64,000 nt of DNA from Maribacter flavus (GTDB taxonomy: Bacteria; Bacteroidota; Bacteroidia; Flavobacteriales; Flavobacteriaceae), in assembly GCF_008386635.1 (NCBI RefSeq), contig NZ_VUOE01000001.1:1240001-1304000 (forward strand). The letters run 5' to 3'. The position numbers were made by a program, and so were the translations under genes. Every line of letters begins with the position of its first letter. Within the stretch, counting starts at the first letter, position 1. The notes under the pieces are model-generated. The model had not been told where the DNA came from. It was given only the letters and a program-made list of their open reading frames with translations, and did not search any database. This document shows positions 41,258 to 49,482 of this stretch, piece after piece.

Positions 41258-41842
41258 ATGACCTTTCATTTTGACTTTAGGGAAATCGCCACGGCCAGTA
41301 TGGTATTGTTTGCCGTTATCGACATATTGGGAAGTATCCCCATCATTATTGGACTCCGCAAAAAAGTGGGGCACATCCAATCAGAAAAGGCATCGATCGT
41401 TGCCGCCTGTATTATGGTCGCCTTTCTTTTCCTTGGTGAGGAAATCCTCAATCTAATTGGAATAGATGTAAATTCCTTTGCCGTAGCTGGTGCCTTTATT
41501 ATTTTCTTTTTGGCGATCGAAATGATTTTGGGCATCTCCATTTATAAGGACGATCAACCTGAAAGTGCCTCCATTGTACCTATTGCCTTTCCCCTAATTG
41601 CAGGTGCAGGTACCCTGACCTCACTACTTTCCCTAAGGGCGGAATACTACGTTGAGAATATCATCGTATCGATTATTGTCAATGTCATTTTTGTCTATTT
41701 GGTCCTTAAATCCTCTGTCAAACTCGAAAGAGTCTTGGGCAAGGGAGGTCTCAATGTTATTCGAAAGGTATTTGGAGTTATTCTGATGGCCATTGCCGTT
41801 AAGCTCTTTGCCGCCAACATAAACGAGCTTTTCAATCAATAG
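41258..41842 (+). CDS. MarC family integral membrane protein
   Basis: 194 aa, six predicted helices. Family landmarks: VIDILGSIPIIIGLRKKVG (first pair), LFLGEEILNLIGIDVNSFAVAGAFIIFFLAIEMILG and PIAFPLIAGAGTLTSLLSL. MarC/UPF0056 proteins have no proven function; the old link with multiple antibiotic resistance was not upheld. Followed 35 nt later by a small membrane protein gene, probably in the same transcript. Confidence 0.9.
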   Translation: MTFHFDFREIATASMVLFAVIDILGSIPIIIGLRKKVGHIQSEKASIVAACIMVAFLFLGEEILNLIGIDVNSFAVAGAFIIFFLAIEMILGISIYKDDQPESASIVPIAFPLIAGAGTLTSLLSLRAEYYVENIIVSIIVNVIFVYLVLKSSVKLERVLGKGGLNVIRKVFGVILMAIAVKLFAANINELFNQ

Positions 41843-41877
41843 AAATTAGTGTATTTTTAATGTCCTAAGTGATTAAA

Positions 41878-42081
41878 ATGAACAAGACTTTATCGATTAT
41901 ACTGGTGATATGTGCGGTTGCGCTGATTGCATACAACGTAACGTTGATTGATTTTGAGAATCCTTTTGAAGGCAATAGTGTCGTGGCCATTATTGGCGTT
42001 ATGGCATCCTTGTGTGCCATTGTCCTGATACTCATCTTCTATACAAGCAAAAAAATCCAGAAGAAAATTAACGAGGATTAA
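41878..42081 (+). CDS. Small two-helix membrane protein, unknown
   Basis: 67 aa from ATG 41878 (a GTG three codons upstream is possible). Two hydrophobic helices (4-22 and about 36-56) joined by a short loop (IDFENPFEGN), with a lysine-rich C-terminal tail (KKIQKKINED). No family recognised. It follows the MarC gene and ends with a 4-bp overlap with the convergent S41 peptidase gene. Confidence 0.65.
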   Translation: MNKTLSIILVICAVALIAYNVTLIDFENPFEGNSVVAIIGVMASLCAIVLILIFYTSKKIQKKINED

Positions 42082-43703
42082 TTTTGGGATTCTATAGCTT
42101 CGGCCTCCCCTTGTTGTATGGTAGGGTTGTCCAGTTCCAACACCTTTAACAACATGGGATCTTCCACGCTTTTTATTTTGGCATGCATATTGGCATTGAA
42201 CAGTTGCTCCGCCAAGGAGGCCTTTAGATACAGTTTAATGTTATCCTCAAAATCATAAAAATTCATTTTGAGATTTCGTTCCAAAGAATAATCCACAAAC
42301 TTTTCAAAAAGGATATCGTCCACCCTAAAATACCTGAAAAATTCTTCAGCCGTATAGTCCGCATATAGTTCCCGGTTTTCATCAAGATGTTCGAATACAA
42401 AAAAGGATAAAAACCCTAAACTATCCATACTTTCTACGGCTTCTTCCTCATTGGTGCCAATGGGAACAAATTCATCGGGAATAATTCCCCCTCCTCCATA
42501 AACCACCTTTCCTTTGGGTGTGGTAAATTTTAGGGAGTCGGCCACCTTGATACTGTCCACGGAAACCATCTCCCCGCTATGGTATCTTTCTGTAAATCGT
42601 TCGTAATAGTCCTTACTTCCGTTGGCATAGCTTTTCTGGATGCTCCTACCGGTGGGCGTATAATATCGGGATACGGTCAAGCGAACCGCGGAACCATCCC
42701 CCAAGGCCATTTCCCGCTGTACCAAGCCCTTCCCAAAGGATCTTCTCCCTACAATGATGCCTATGTCGTTATCCTGTAGCGCCCCTGCAACAATTTCACT
42801 GGCCGAAGCGGAACGTTCGTTGATTAGGACGTAGACCGGTTTATCCTCAAAACTGCCCCTGCGGGTTGCATAGGTCTTGTCTATTTTTCCCTTTTTGTTC
42901 TTAGTGAACAATATTAGTTTGTTGTCCTCCAAAAATTCATCCGCCATCTGTTCGGCAATGTTCAGGTATCCTCCAGGATTGTCCCTCAAATCCAGGACCA
43001 ATTTATGGGCCCCTTCTTTTTGTAACTGTTTCAAGGCCGATTTAAATTCGTCGTATGTAGATTCCGCAAAACGGGTCACTTTGATATACCCAATATCGTC
43101 CGTAAGCATATAAAAGGATTCCACACTTTTAATCGGTACTACACCCCTGGTTACCGTAACATCGAACATTCTATCCTCTGACTTTCGATATACTTTCAAT
43201 TTGACGGGCGTACCTTCCTTGCCCTTTAGTTTTTGAACGATAAGATCACTGGGCATGTTCTTTCCATAGAGCGTGTCGTTGTCCGCCATAAGGATACGGT
43301 CTCCAGGCTTTATTCCCTTGGCAAAACTGGGGCCGTCCTTTACTGCGCGTATTACCGATATGGTGTCCCTGTAAGGATAAAAATTGATGCCAATACCTAC
43401 AAAATCCCCTTTCATATTCTCTGAAACACGGGTCATCTCCTTTTCAGGGATATACACGGAATGGGGGTCCAACTTCTCCAAGATGCTGTTTACGGTTACG
43501 TCAACAATGCTGTCCGTATTGACATCGTCCACATATTCGTAGTCGATATAATCGATCAGCCTATTTAACTTGTCCTTTTTGGAATTGGTGGTGAATAATT
43601 TCTCGGGCGTATCGTTGAAGTTAAGTTTACCACCTACAAAAATACCAATGGCCAAGGCCAAGGCGATTATGGTGGGCAATAGATATGTATACTTATTCTT
43701 CAT
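42078..43703 (-). CDS. S41 family C-terminal processing peptidase
   Basis: 541 aa from ATG 43703 (the TTG at 43712 is less likely). N-terminal signal anchor (YLLPTIIALALAIGIFVGG), PDZ domain (about 85-170, GIGINFYPYRDTISVIRAVKDGPSFAKGIKPGDRIL) and the serine protease core with catalytic Ser in ERSASASEIVAGALQD and Lys in GRRSFGKGLVQ. The C-terminal helical region is long. A periplasmic Prc/CtpA-like protease that trims or degrades envelope proteins. It starts 5 nt after the dCMP deaminase stop, so the two form an operon. Confidence 0.92.
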   Translation of the reverse strand: MKNKYTYLLPTIIALALAIGIFVGGKLNFNDTPEKLFTTNSKKDKLNRLIDYIDYEYVDDVNTDSIVDVTVNSILEKLDPHSVYIPEKEMTRVSENMKGDFVGIGINFYPYRDTISVIRAVKDGPSFAKGIKPGDRILMADNDTLYGKNMPSDLIVQKLKGKEGTPVKLKVYRKSEDRMFDVTVTRGVVPIKSVESFYMLTDDIGYIKVTRFAESTYDEFKSALKQLQKEGAHKLVLDLRDNPGGYLNIAEQMADEFLEDNKLILFTKNKKGKIDKTYATRRGSFEDKPVYVLINERSASASEIVAGALQDNDIGIIVGRRSFGKGLVQREMALGDGSAVRLTVSRYYTPTGRSIQKSYANGSKDYYERFTERYHSGEMVSVDSIKVADSLKFTTPKGKVVYGGGGIIPDEFVPIGTNEEEAVESMDSLGFLSFFVFEHLDENRELYADYTAEEFFRYFRVDDILFEKFVDYSLERNLKMNFYDFEDNIKLYLKASLAEQLFNANMHAKIKSVEDPMLLKVLELDNPTIQQGEAEAIESQN

Positions 43704-43708
43704 TAATG

Positions 43709-44140
43709 TCAATCCTCTATTTGGGGCATAAATTCAAGTTCCACTCCCGCCCTTTTCAAAAAACTTAGGCCAGAATCGTCCTTGTACGCTATTTGATATA
43801 CTACACGTTTTATGCCAGATTGATGTATCAATTTACTGCATTCCCTACAGGGCGATAACGTTATGTATAAGGTAGCGCCCTGACAGCTCTGTGTTGACGA
43901 AGCTACCTTTAAAATGGCATTCGCCTCCGCGTGGAGCACATACCACTTCGTGTAGCCTTCTTCGTCCTCGCAGTAATTCTCAAAGCCGGTTGGAGTGCCG
44001 TTATATCCATCGGAAATGATCATTCTATCCTTTACGATAATGGCCCCCACCTGTTTTCGCTTGCAGTATGAGAGTTTGCCCCACTCCTTGGCCATTCTTA
44101 GGTAGGCCTTATCGTATTTTTCCTGTTTCGATTTGTTCAT
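43709..44140 (-). CDS. dCMP deaminase family protein
   Basis: 143 aa. Zinc deaminase motifs HAEANAI (H70, E72) and PCRECS (C98, C101); the GYNGTPTGFENYCED stretch is typical of bacterial dCMP deaminases (ComEB type), which make dUMP for thymidylate synthesis. First gene of the pair with the S41 protease. Cytoplasmic. Confidence 0.92.
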   Translation of the reverse strand: MNKSKQEKYDKAYLRMAKEWGKLSYCKRKQVGAIIVKDRMIISDGYNGTPTGFENYCEDEEGYTKWYVLHAEANAILKVASSTQSCQGATLYITLSPCRECSKLIHQSGIKRVVYQIAYKDDSGLSFLKRAGVELEFMPQIED

Positions 44141-44296
44141 GTAACCGGAAGCAAAAATGCTTGGATTGTCTAAGATACCCGCTTTAAATACCTTTACAAA
44201 GGTATAGTGACAATTTTAACTTTTCCTCAATATTTGTTATTTGGACTTGACCAAAAGACTCAAATTTCCGTTCGGACCCAGATAGCTTCGACCTCC

Positions 44297-44881
44297 TTAC
44301 CAAGGAAACGTTGAATACAACAAGGGTATTGTGATTAACAACACAATTGCACTCGCCACTACTACAAAAATGGATGGCCTCACCTTAAACAAGGACTGAC
44401 AAACGTATGCCAGGCATAGGACCAATAGTACGATGATTACCTGTGAAATTTCAATTCCGGTAGCAAAACCCAACAATGGGGTCCATTTTTCCTCTTCCCC
44501 CGAAATCAACATTTTAAAATAATTGGAAAATCCAAAACCATGGATGAGACCAAAGAACGCCGTCGCCAAAACATGTAACAAAATGCTATTGTGTTCCTGT
44601 ATTCGCCGTTGATATACAATGTTGAACAACGCGGTCAGAAAAATGGTAACCGGAATCAAGAACTCGATAAGGGACACTTTCACTACCACCACTTCAAAAA
44701 CGGAAAGCATCAGGGACAGGCAGTGCGTGACCGTAAAAACAGTAGCCAATACCAATACCTTTTTCCAACTTTTGAAGGTAAACGGTATTGCCAAGGCCGA
44801 TAAAAACAAAATATGGTCATAGGCACTAAGGTCCAATACATGATTTAGACCCATTTCAATATAAAACCAAAAATTTCCCAT
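44297..44881 (-). CDS. HupE/UreJ family membrane protein
   Basis: 194 aa, about six helices. Starts with FYIEMGLNHVLDLSAYDHILFLSALAIPF, the HupE/UreJ pattern with H in the first helix, then TVFTVTHCLSLML and FFGLIHGFGFSNYF. Relatives are nickel or cobalt permeases or accessory proteins, but many Bacteroidota copies sit away from hydrogenase or urease genes, as here, so the metal role is uncertain. Eleven nt after the TerB/DnaJ gene; they are co-directional and probably co-transcribed. Confidence 0.85.
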   Translation of the reverse strand: MGNFWFYIEMGLNHVLDLSAYDHILFLSALAIPFTFKSWKKVLVLATVFTVTHCLSLMLSVFEVVVVKVSLIEFLIPVTIFLTALFNIVYQRRIQEHNSILLHVLATAFFGLIHGFGFSNYFKMLISGEEEKWTPLLGFATGIEISQVIIVLLVLCLAYVCQSLFKVRPSIFVVVASAIVLLITIPLLYSTFPW

Positions 44882-44892
44882 AGCTTCTATTG

Positions 44893-45633
44893 TTAATTGA
44901 TTCCCCTTTCCTTCTGAATGGTCTCGTAGGCAAGCTGAACCTGTTTGAACTTTTCCTCGGCGCCTTTTTTTATAGCTTCGTCCTGTGTATTTACCCTGTC
45001 CGGATGGTATTTTTTGGCCATATTCCGGTAGGCTTTTTTGACCTCCTCATTGGAAGCAGATTTTTCAATTTCCAGTATTTTGTAGGCATTGTCTGCAGAT
45101 TTGATGAACATCGCCATGATGCTTTCAAAGTCTTGCTGGGAAACCCGTAGATAACCGGCAATTTCCCTGATTTTGTTGATTTCGGGTGTGCTTACGTTTC
45201 CATCGGCCTGGGCAATACCGAACAAAAAATGAAGCAACTGCAGCCGGACTTCATAACGCGTCCTTTGTGCCAAAAAACTGCTTATTCGCTGTGCGGAAAT
45301 CTCCCTTTTCTTATTGATATCATTGAAGGTCCTAAAAATGGCATTCGCCTTCTCCTTTCCGTAGGTACCCACAAAGTACTGCCGTACGTAGTCCATTTCC
45401 TGTTGGCTTACCTGACCATCGGCCTTTATGACAATGGAGCACAACGAAAGTAAGTTCAGTTCAAAATCTGCCGGTGAAACGTTGGGTCTCGTAAAATCAC
45501 TAAATACGCTCTGTGCCCTACCAGTACCCGAGCCAAAGAGACTGTCCAGGGCGCTACCCACAAAAAAGCCCAAAATGGCCCCAACAAATCCCCTTAAAAA
45601 AAAGCCTATGAAGGCCCCGATCCATTTAATCAT
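44893..45633 (-). CDS. DjlA-like co-chaperone: TerB domain plus J domain, membrane-anchored
   Basis: 246 aa. A glycine-rich N-terminal hydrophobic segment (about 3-30), a TerB-like helical domain (about 55-165, [29 protein letters not shown]) and a C-terminal J domain (about 178-246) with [15 protein letters not shown] containing the HPD motif that stimulates DnaK ATPase. Layout as in E. coli DjlA. A minus-strand -7 box TATCTTTG at 45661-45654 lies 20 nt upstream of the start. Confidence 0.9.
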   Translation of the reverse strand: MIKWIGAFIGFFLRGFVGAILGFFVGSALDSLFGSGTGRAQSVFSDFTRPNVSPADFELNLLSLCSIVIKADGQVSQQEMDYVRQYFVGTYGKEKANAIFRTFNDINKKREISAQRISSFLAQRTRYEVRLQLLHFLFGIAQADGNVSTPEINKIREIAGYLRVSQQDFESIMAMFIKSADNAYKILEIEKSASNEEVKKAYRNMAKKYHPDRVNTQDEAIKKGAEEKFKQVQLAYETIQKERGIN

Positions 45634-45653
45634 TCCAATCTTTTGATAATTTC

Positions 45654-45661
45654 CAAAGATA
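45654..45661 (-). promoter_or_regulatory. -7 element (TATCTTTG) of the DjlA-like gene
   Basis: Exact minus-strand TAnnTTTG, 20 nt before the ATG at 45633. Divergent from the bacilliredoxin promoter. Confidence 0.55.
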
Positions 45662-45728
45662 TGATTTTAGGCAGAATACGGATGACTAAGGAAACGTTAA
45701 GGTGACCAAGGAAATATATCAAATTGGT

Positions 45729-45736
45729 TATATTTG
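45729..45736 (+). promoter_or_regulatory. -7 element (TATATTTG) of the bacilliredoxin gene
   Basis: Exact TAnnTTTG match 28 nt before the ATG at 45765; it excludes the longer reading frame starting at 45702. Confidence 0.6.
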
Positions 45737-45764
45737 TATTTCGGATTTTAAAAAAAATAATACT

Positions 45765-46175
45765 ATGTATCCTGCGGAATTAGTAAAACCTATGAGAGAC
45801 GACTTGGCTTCGGCCGGGTTTGAAGAATTATATACGGCCGAAGCTGTCGAAAATGCCATTAAGCAACAAGGAACTACCTTGGTAGTCGTAAATTCTGTGT
45901 GTGGCTGTGCCGCTGCCAATGCCAGGCCCGCTGCAAAAATGAGCTTACAGAACGCCAAAACGCCGGACCATACGGTTACCGTTTTTGCCGGTGTGGACAC
46001 GGAAGCTGTCAATGCTGCCAGAAACTTGATGGTCCCATTTCCTCCATCTTCACCATCCATGGCCTTGTTCAAAGACGGAGAACTGGTCCATATGATAGAA
46101 CGTCATCATATTGAAGGAAGACCTGCGGAAATGATCGCGGAAAACTTGGTACAGGCCTATAACGAATTCTGTTAG
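45765..46175 (+). CDS. BrxA/BrxB family bacilliredoxin
   Basis: 136 aa from MYPAELVKPMRDDLASAGF, the family N terminus. Thioredoxin fold with the CGC motif (C46, C48 in NSVCGCAAANARPA). BrxA/B remove bacillithiol or other thiol adducts from proteins; in Flavobacteria, where bacillithiol is known in some members, the same role is likely. It ends in a strong terminator. Confidence 0.92.
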   Translation: MYPAELVKPMRDDLASAGFEELYTAEAVENAIKQQGTTLVVVNSVCGCAAANARPAAKMSLQNAKTPDHTVTVFAGVDTEAVNAARNLMVPFPPSSPSMALFKDGELVHMIERHHIEGRPAEMIAENLVQAYNEFC

Positions 46176-46215
46176 AACAAATCCTTCTAACGAGCTCTTA
46201 TTTTAATACGGAATC

Positions 46216-46240
46216 ACCGCTCTTACCAGAGCGGTTTTTT
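46216..46240 (+). terminator. Terminator of the bacilliredoxin gene
   Basis: Stem ACCGCTC / GAGCGGT, loop TTACCA, then a T6 run. The last T is also the first base of the next promoter's -7 box, so terminator and promoter abut. Confidence 0.9.
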
Positions 46241-46247
46241 ATTTTTG
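46240..46247 (+). promoter_or_regulatory. -7 element (TATTTTTG) four bases before the plsC-like ATG
   Basis: Exact TAnnTTTG, then TAGC, then ATG 46252, the same spacing as at 12309 and 13368(-). A leaderless transcript is predicted. Confidence 0.55.
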
Positions 46248-46251
46248 TAGC

Positions 46252-46998
46252 ATGCAAAAAATGCTATCCTACATTGTCACCCCCTTTTTCTTTATAGCCT
46301 TTGGGTTGATATTGGTTATTTTTCATCCCATACTTTGGTTGGGGTTAAAACTTTTTGGGTACCCTGGCATTAAAAAAACGGTCAGTCTGCTCAACTGGTT
46401 TCTAATGCGTTCCACAAATATTCTTGGAACCACCTACAGATTCACGAATCCCTATACCATACCCACGGATAGACCCTTGATCATCGTCACCAACCACCAG
46501 AGTATGTACGACATCCCCCCCATTATCTGGTATATGCGAAAGCACCACCCCAAGTTTGTGAGCAAGAAGGAACTTGGCAAAGGTATTCCCAGTGTTTCGT
46601 TCAATTTAAGGCACGGCGGTTCCGTTTTGATCGATCGGAAAGATGCCAAGGCTTCGCTAATGGAAATAGGCAAACTAGGCGCGTATATTGAAAAACACAA
46701 TCGGGCAGCCGTTATTTTTCCGGAAGGTACCAGAAGTAGGGACGGCCATCCAAAACCTTTTAAACCCATGGGGCTAAAAATGCTGATGAAAAAGGCGCCA
46801 TCTGCATTGATCGTTCCCATAAGCATCAACAATTCATGGAAATTGGTCCGATTTGGTAAATTCCCCATGGGCTTGGGCGCAAAAGTGTCATTTGACGTTC
46901 ACGAACCTTTTGAAAACGACGGGGACTATGACGGTTTGCTCGCCAAGGCGGAAGCTGCGGTAGTTTCCGGTATAAAACACTTCAGGACAAGTCCATGA
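46252..46998 (+). CDS. 1-acyl-sn-glycerol-3-phosphate acyltransferase (PlsC-like)
   Basis: 248 aa. Membrane helix near the N terminus (8-32), the catalytic H-x4-D motif NHQSMYD (H82, D87), FVSKKELGKGIP, and FPEGTRSRDG (about 158-167), the four-block PlsC signature. It acylates lysophosphatidate to phosphatidate in phospholipid synthesis. Followed by an HD-domain gene 23 nt later. Confidence 0.92.
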   Translation: MQKMLSYIVTPFFFIAFGLILVIFHPILWLGLKLFGYPGIKKTVSLLNWFLMRSTNILGTTYRFTNPYTIPTDRPLIIVTNHQSMYDIPPIIWYMRKHHPKFVSKKELGKGIPSVSFNLRHGGSVLIDRKDAKASLMEIGKLGAYIEKHNRAAVIFPEGTRSRDGHPKPFKPMGLKMLMKKAPSALIVPISINNSWKLVRFGKFPMGLGAKVSFDVHEPFENDGDYDGLLAKAEAAVVSGIKHFRTSP

Positions 46999-47021
46999 GG
47001 TTTTCAATAAAACCCTTTTAA

Positions 47022-47699
47022 ATGAGCAATACGGAAATCGTTGAGGAGACCATAACCTTTGTCAAGGAAACGTTACAAAATGCGGAAGGCGGACATGACT
47101 GGTTCCATATTAAACGGGTGTTCCAAAATGCGATGTTCATTGCGAAGGACGAGGATGTGGACATTCTTGTGGTAAGCCTTGGGGCCCTTTTGCATGATAT
47201 AGCCGATGCAAAATTTCACGGTGGCGATGAAAACATGGGTCCGCAAATGGCTTCCGATTTTCTACGATCGCTAAAGGTCAAAAAAAAGGTCGTTGGTCAT
47301 GTCGTAAAAATCATAAAACATATTTCCTTTAAAAACAGCTTAGGTACTTCCAAAAAGAAAGCATTCGTTTCAAAGGAACTACAGGTAGTACAGGATGCCG
47401 ACCGTTTGGATGCCATTGGGGCCATTGGTATAGCAAGGGCTTTCAATTACGGCGGATTTAAAAATAGGGAGCTCTACAATCCTGACATTCCACCCAATCT
47501 AAAGCTGACCAAAGAAGCATACAAAAAATCCAAGGCGCCCACTATCAATCATTTTTATGAAAAATTGCTTCTTCTGAAGGATAAAATGAATACTGAAACC
47601 GGGAAAAAACTGGCAGCTGAGAGGCACCAATTCATGTTAGACTACCTTGAGCAGTTTTATAAAGAATGGAATCCATTATCGGCGAAGTCCAATCCATAA
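47022..47699 (+). CDS. HD domain-containing hydrolase
   Basis: 225 aa. HD phosphohydrolase of the YedJ/YpgQ type: GGHDWFHIKRVFQNAMFIA (first His), LGALLHDIADAKFHGG (HD, about 54-64) and VQDADRLDAIGAIGIARAF (Asp, about 124). Relatives hydrolyse nucleotides or pyrophosphate compounds. No signal peptide. Probably in one transcript with the plsC-like gene. It ends in a terminator shared with GT2. Confidence 0.88.
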   Translation: MSNTEIVEETITFVKETLQNAEGGHDWFHIKRVFQNAMFIAKDEDVDILVVSLGALLHDIADAKFHGGDENMGPQMASDFLRSLKVKKKVVGHVVKIIKHISFKNSLGTSKKKAFVSKELQVVQDADRLDAIGAIGIARAFNYGGFKNRELYNPDIPPNLKLTKEAYKKSKAPTINHFYEKLLLLKDKMNTETGKKLAAERHQFMLDYLEQFYKEWNPLSAKSNP

Positions 47700-47700
47700 A

Positions 47701-47728
47701 AAAGGAGCCCGTTAAGACCGGCTCCTTT
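47701..47728. terminator. Bidirectional terminator between the HD and GT2 genes
   Basis: 9-bp stem AAAGGAGCC / GGCTCCTTT with a 10-nt loop. On the minus strand it is followed by a T-run (from AAAAAA at 47697-47702), so it mainly ends the GT2 transcript. Confidence 0.8.
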
Positions 47729-47754
47729 CCAAATATCCTCAAATTCTCTATTAC

Positions 47755-49200
47755 TTATTTCTTTTCTGCCAAACCGCGGGTCAACCATCCTCTTCTGTTG
47801 GCTGTGGCTATGGCATATGGGGTAATCCAAAACAACCCAAAGGTGTACATAACACTATACGAATAGGCCCAAAAGGATTCCATGAAATTATATCGCTTTG
47901 CATAAAATATGACCGGGAATGTGGACAAAACCAAAATGCTTGTTAGTGTGGATGCTACAAACAACAGCGGATGTGTTACCACAAAGTACAACATGAACAA
48001 CAAGAAAGGATAACTCATTACAATCTTGGTCGCCTGGCTAAAAAACAATAGTCTAGTGCCCGCTTTGGAACCTTCCCTAAAGTTTGTAAAAACATACTTG
48101 GACATTTCTATATTCTCCCTAACATTGCTCCTACCCCAACGGATGAACATCTTGTAAAGCCCCTTATATTTTTCGGGAACATTGGTATAGGCATAGGCGT
48201 TTCTTTGAAATAGCACATGGTATCCCTGCTTCAAAATCATATTGGTCATGGCCCTGTCCTCGCCAATGTCCGAAGGTTGTCCCATAAAGGTCTGGTTTAT
48301 CCAGGCATCCAAACAGGCGAATACGGCGGTCCTTCTATACGCGGCCAATGCTCCCGGGGTACACAACACAGAATTTAAGCTACTTTCCGCAGATCTTACA
48401 AATTCAAAACTCAACACAAAACTTACGTCCAGCATTTTAGGAATCAAGGCCTTTTCGTTGTTCAGTACCCTAATGTTGCCCGCTACCGCCCCACATTTCT
48501 CATTCGTCACGAACGGACTTACTAAATTCCTAAGCGTGTCCTTTTTAACGATGGAATCACTATCCACGGTTACGAAAACCTCTCCAGTTCCCTCGTTGAA
48601 TCCGCGGTAAAGGGCGTGTCTTTTACCCATATTCTTAGGTTGTTGGTAGATAACGACCCTATCCCCTAGAACTCTTTTGGCTTCCTGCATCCAATACCAA
48701 GTATCGTCCTTACTGCCATCATCAATGGATAGCAATTGTAATTTTTCAACAGGGTAATCACTGTTCGCCAGGCTCATCAAAGTGGCGTATACCTGTTTTC
48801 CCTCATTATATGCAGGAACGATTACGGTACATGTGGGCAATTCCTCATTGGAGACGGATTCGATTGCCTTATAACGGAAATATCGGTACAGTGTATAGAC
48901 AAAAAATCCGGCTTTAAAAGCAAAGAGTCCGGTAGCGATGACCATAAAAATCATACCAAAAGTGGTACTCAATCGGTCTTGATTAAACTGGTCGTAATCG
49001 GACTGCAACACATACATTACATAGATGGAAGCTATCATAAGGACAAAGGTGCTGCCCATTACAAAGACCCCCCATGCATTGGCATTTTGGATAAAGGATT
49101 GGAGTCTGGTTTTCAATAAGAATCCGTTCTTGATACTCGGTCTGGTATCGGACTGTTTGGTAGCGTTCAATTCAGGTGTAAAAGTATTTTCAGATTTCAT
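47755..49200 (-). CDS. Membrane glycosyltransferase family 2 (hyaluronan/cellulose-synthase-like)
   Basis: 481 aa. Two N-terminal helices (about 40-115), a cytosolic GT-A domain with PAYNEGKQVYATLMSLANSDYP, DDGSKDDTW, TVDSDSIV (DxD type), a GEDRAMTN acid-base region and IRWGRSN matching the (Q/R)xxRW motif, then C-terminal helices. This is the processive GT2 layout of polysaccharide synthases, with UDP-sugar as donor and the product extruded. Monocistronic; no partner polysaccharide genes are adjacent. Product unknown. Confidence 0.88.
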   Translation of the reverse strand: MKSENTFTPELNATKQSDTRPSIKNGFLLKTRLQSFIQNANAWGVFVMGSTFVLMIASIYVMYVLQSDYDQFNQDRLSTTFGMIFMVIATGLFAFKAGFFVYTLYRYFRYKAIESVSNEELPTCTVIVPAYNEGKQVYATLMSLANSDYPVEKLQLLSIDDGSKDDTWYWMQEAKRVLGDRVVIYQQPKNMGKRHALYRGFNEGTGEVFVTVDSDSIVKKDTLRNLVSPFVTNEKCGAVAGNIRVLNNEKALIPKMLDVSFVLSFEFVRSAESSLNSVLCTPGALAAYRRTAVFACLDAWINQTFMGQPSDIGEDRAMTNMILKQGYHVLFQRNAYAYTNVPEKYKGLYKMFIRWGRSNVRENIEMSKYVFTNFREGSKAGTRLLFFSQATKIVMSYPFLLFMLYFVVTHPLLFVASTLTSILVLSTFPVIFYAKRYNFMESFWAYSYSVMYTFGLFWITPYAIATANRRGWLTRGLAEKK

Positions 49201-49482
49201 TTGTGTTCTTGATTTGTTCTAGTTGTTATACGGCTACAAACCCCTTATGGATTATCCATTATGATATATTTATGCAAAATGGGATTCTTTAACTTTTAGC
49301 TAAGAATCTGTGATGGTTTTCGCCTTATTTAAACGACATCCACAACATTGAAATCCTACTTGGTTGCATTGTGAATACCTAAAAATTAAAGACTAAATTT
49401 TATTGGTTTAATAAAATCCGATTGGTTTATATAAAAAGTCAATTTTTTGTACCTTCCTAGCTCAGTCAAATTTTATTTTATC
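49201..49482. other. Divergent control region between GT2 and the exported Gfo/Idh gene
   Basis: 282 bp, AT-rich, no ORF. TTTTTTG (49443-49449) next to TACCTTCC resembles promoter elements for the gene at 49483, but no full TAnnTTTG with correct spacing was found. Nothing else recognised. Confidence 0.4.

Noticed and set aside
45702..45764. Longer N terminus for the bacilliredoxin gene
   Set aside because: A -7 box at 45729-45736 lies inside it, and the family N terminus begins at the ATG at 45765.
46081..46240. A separate small gene in the bacilliredoxin 3' region
   Set aside because: The stretch is the 3' end of the coding region plus a terminator and the next promoter, and no extra start codon was found.
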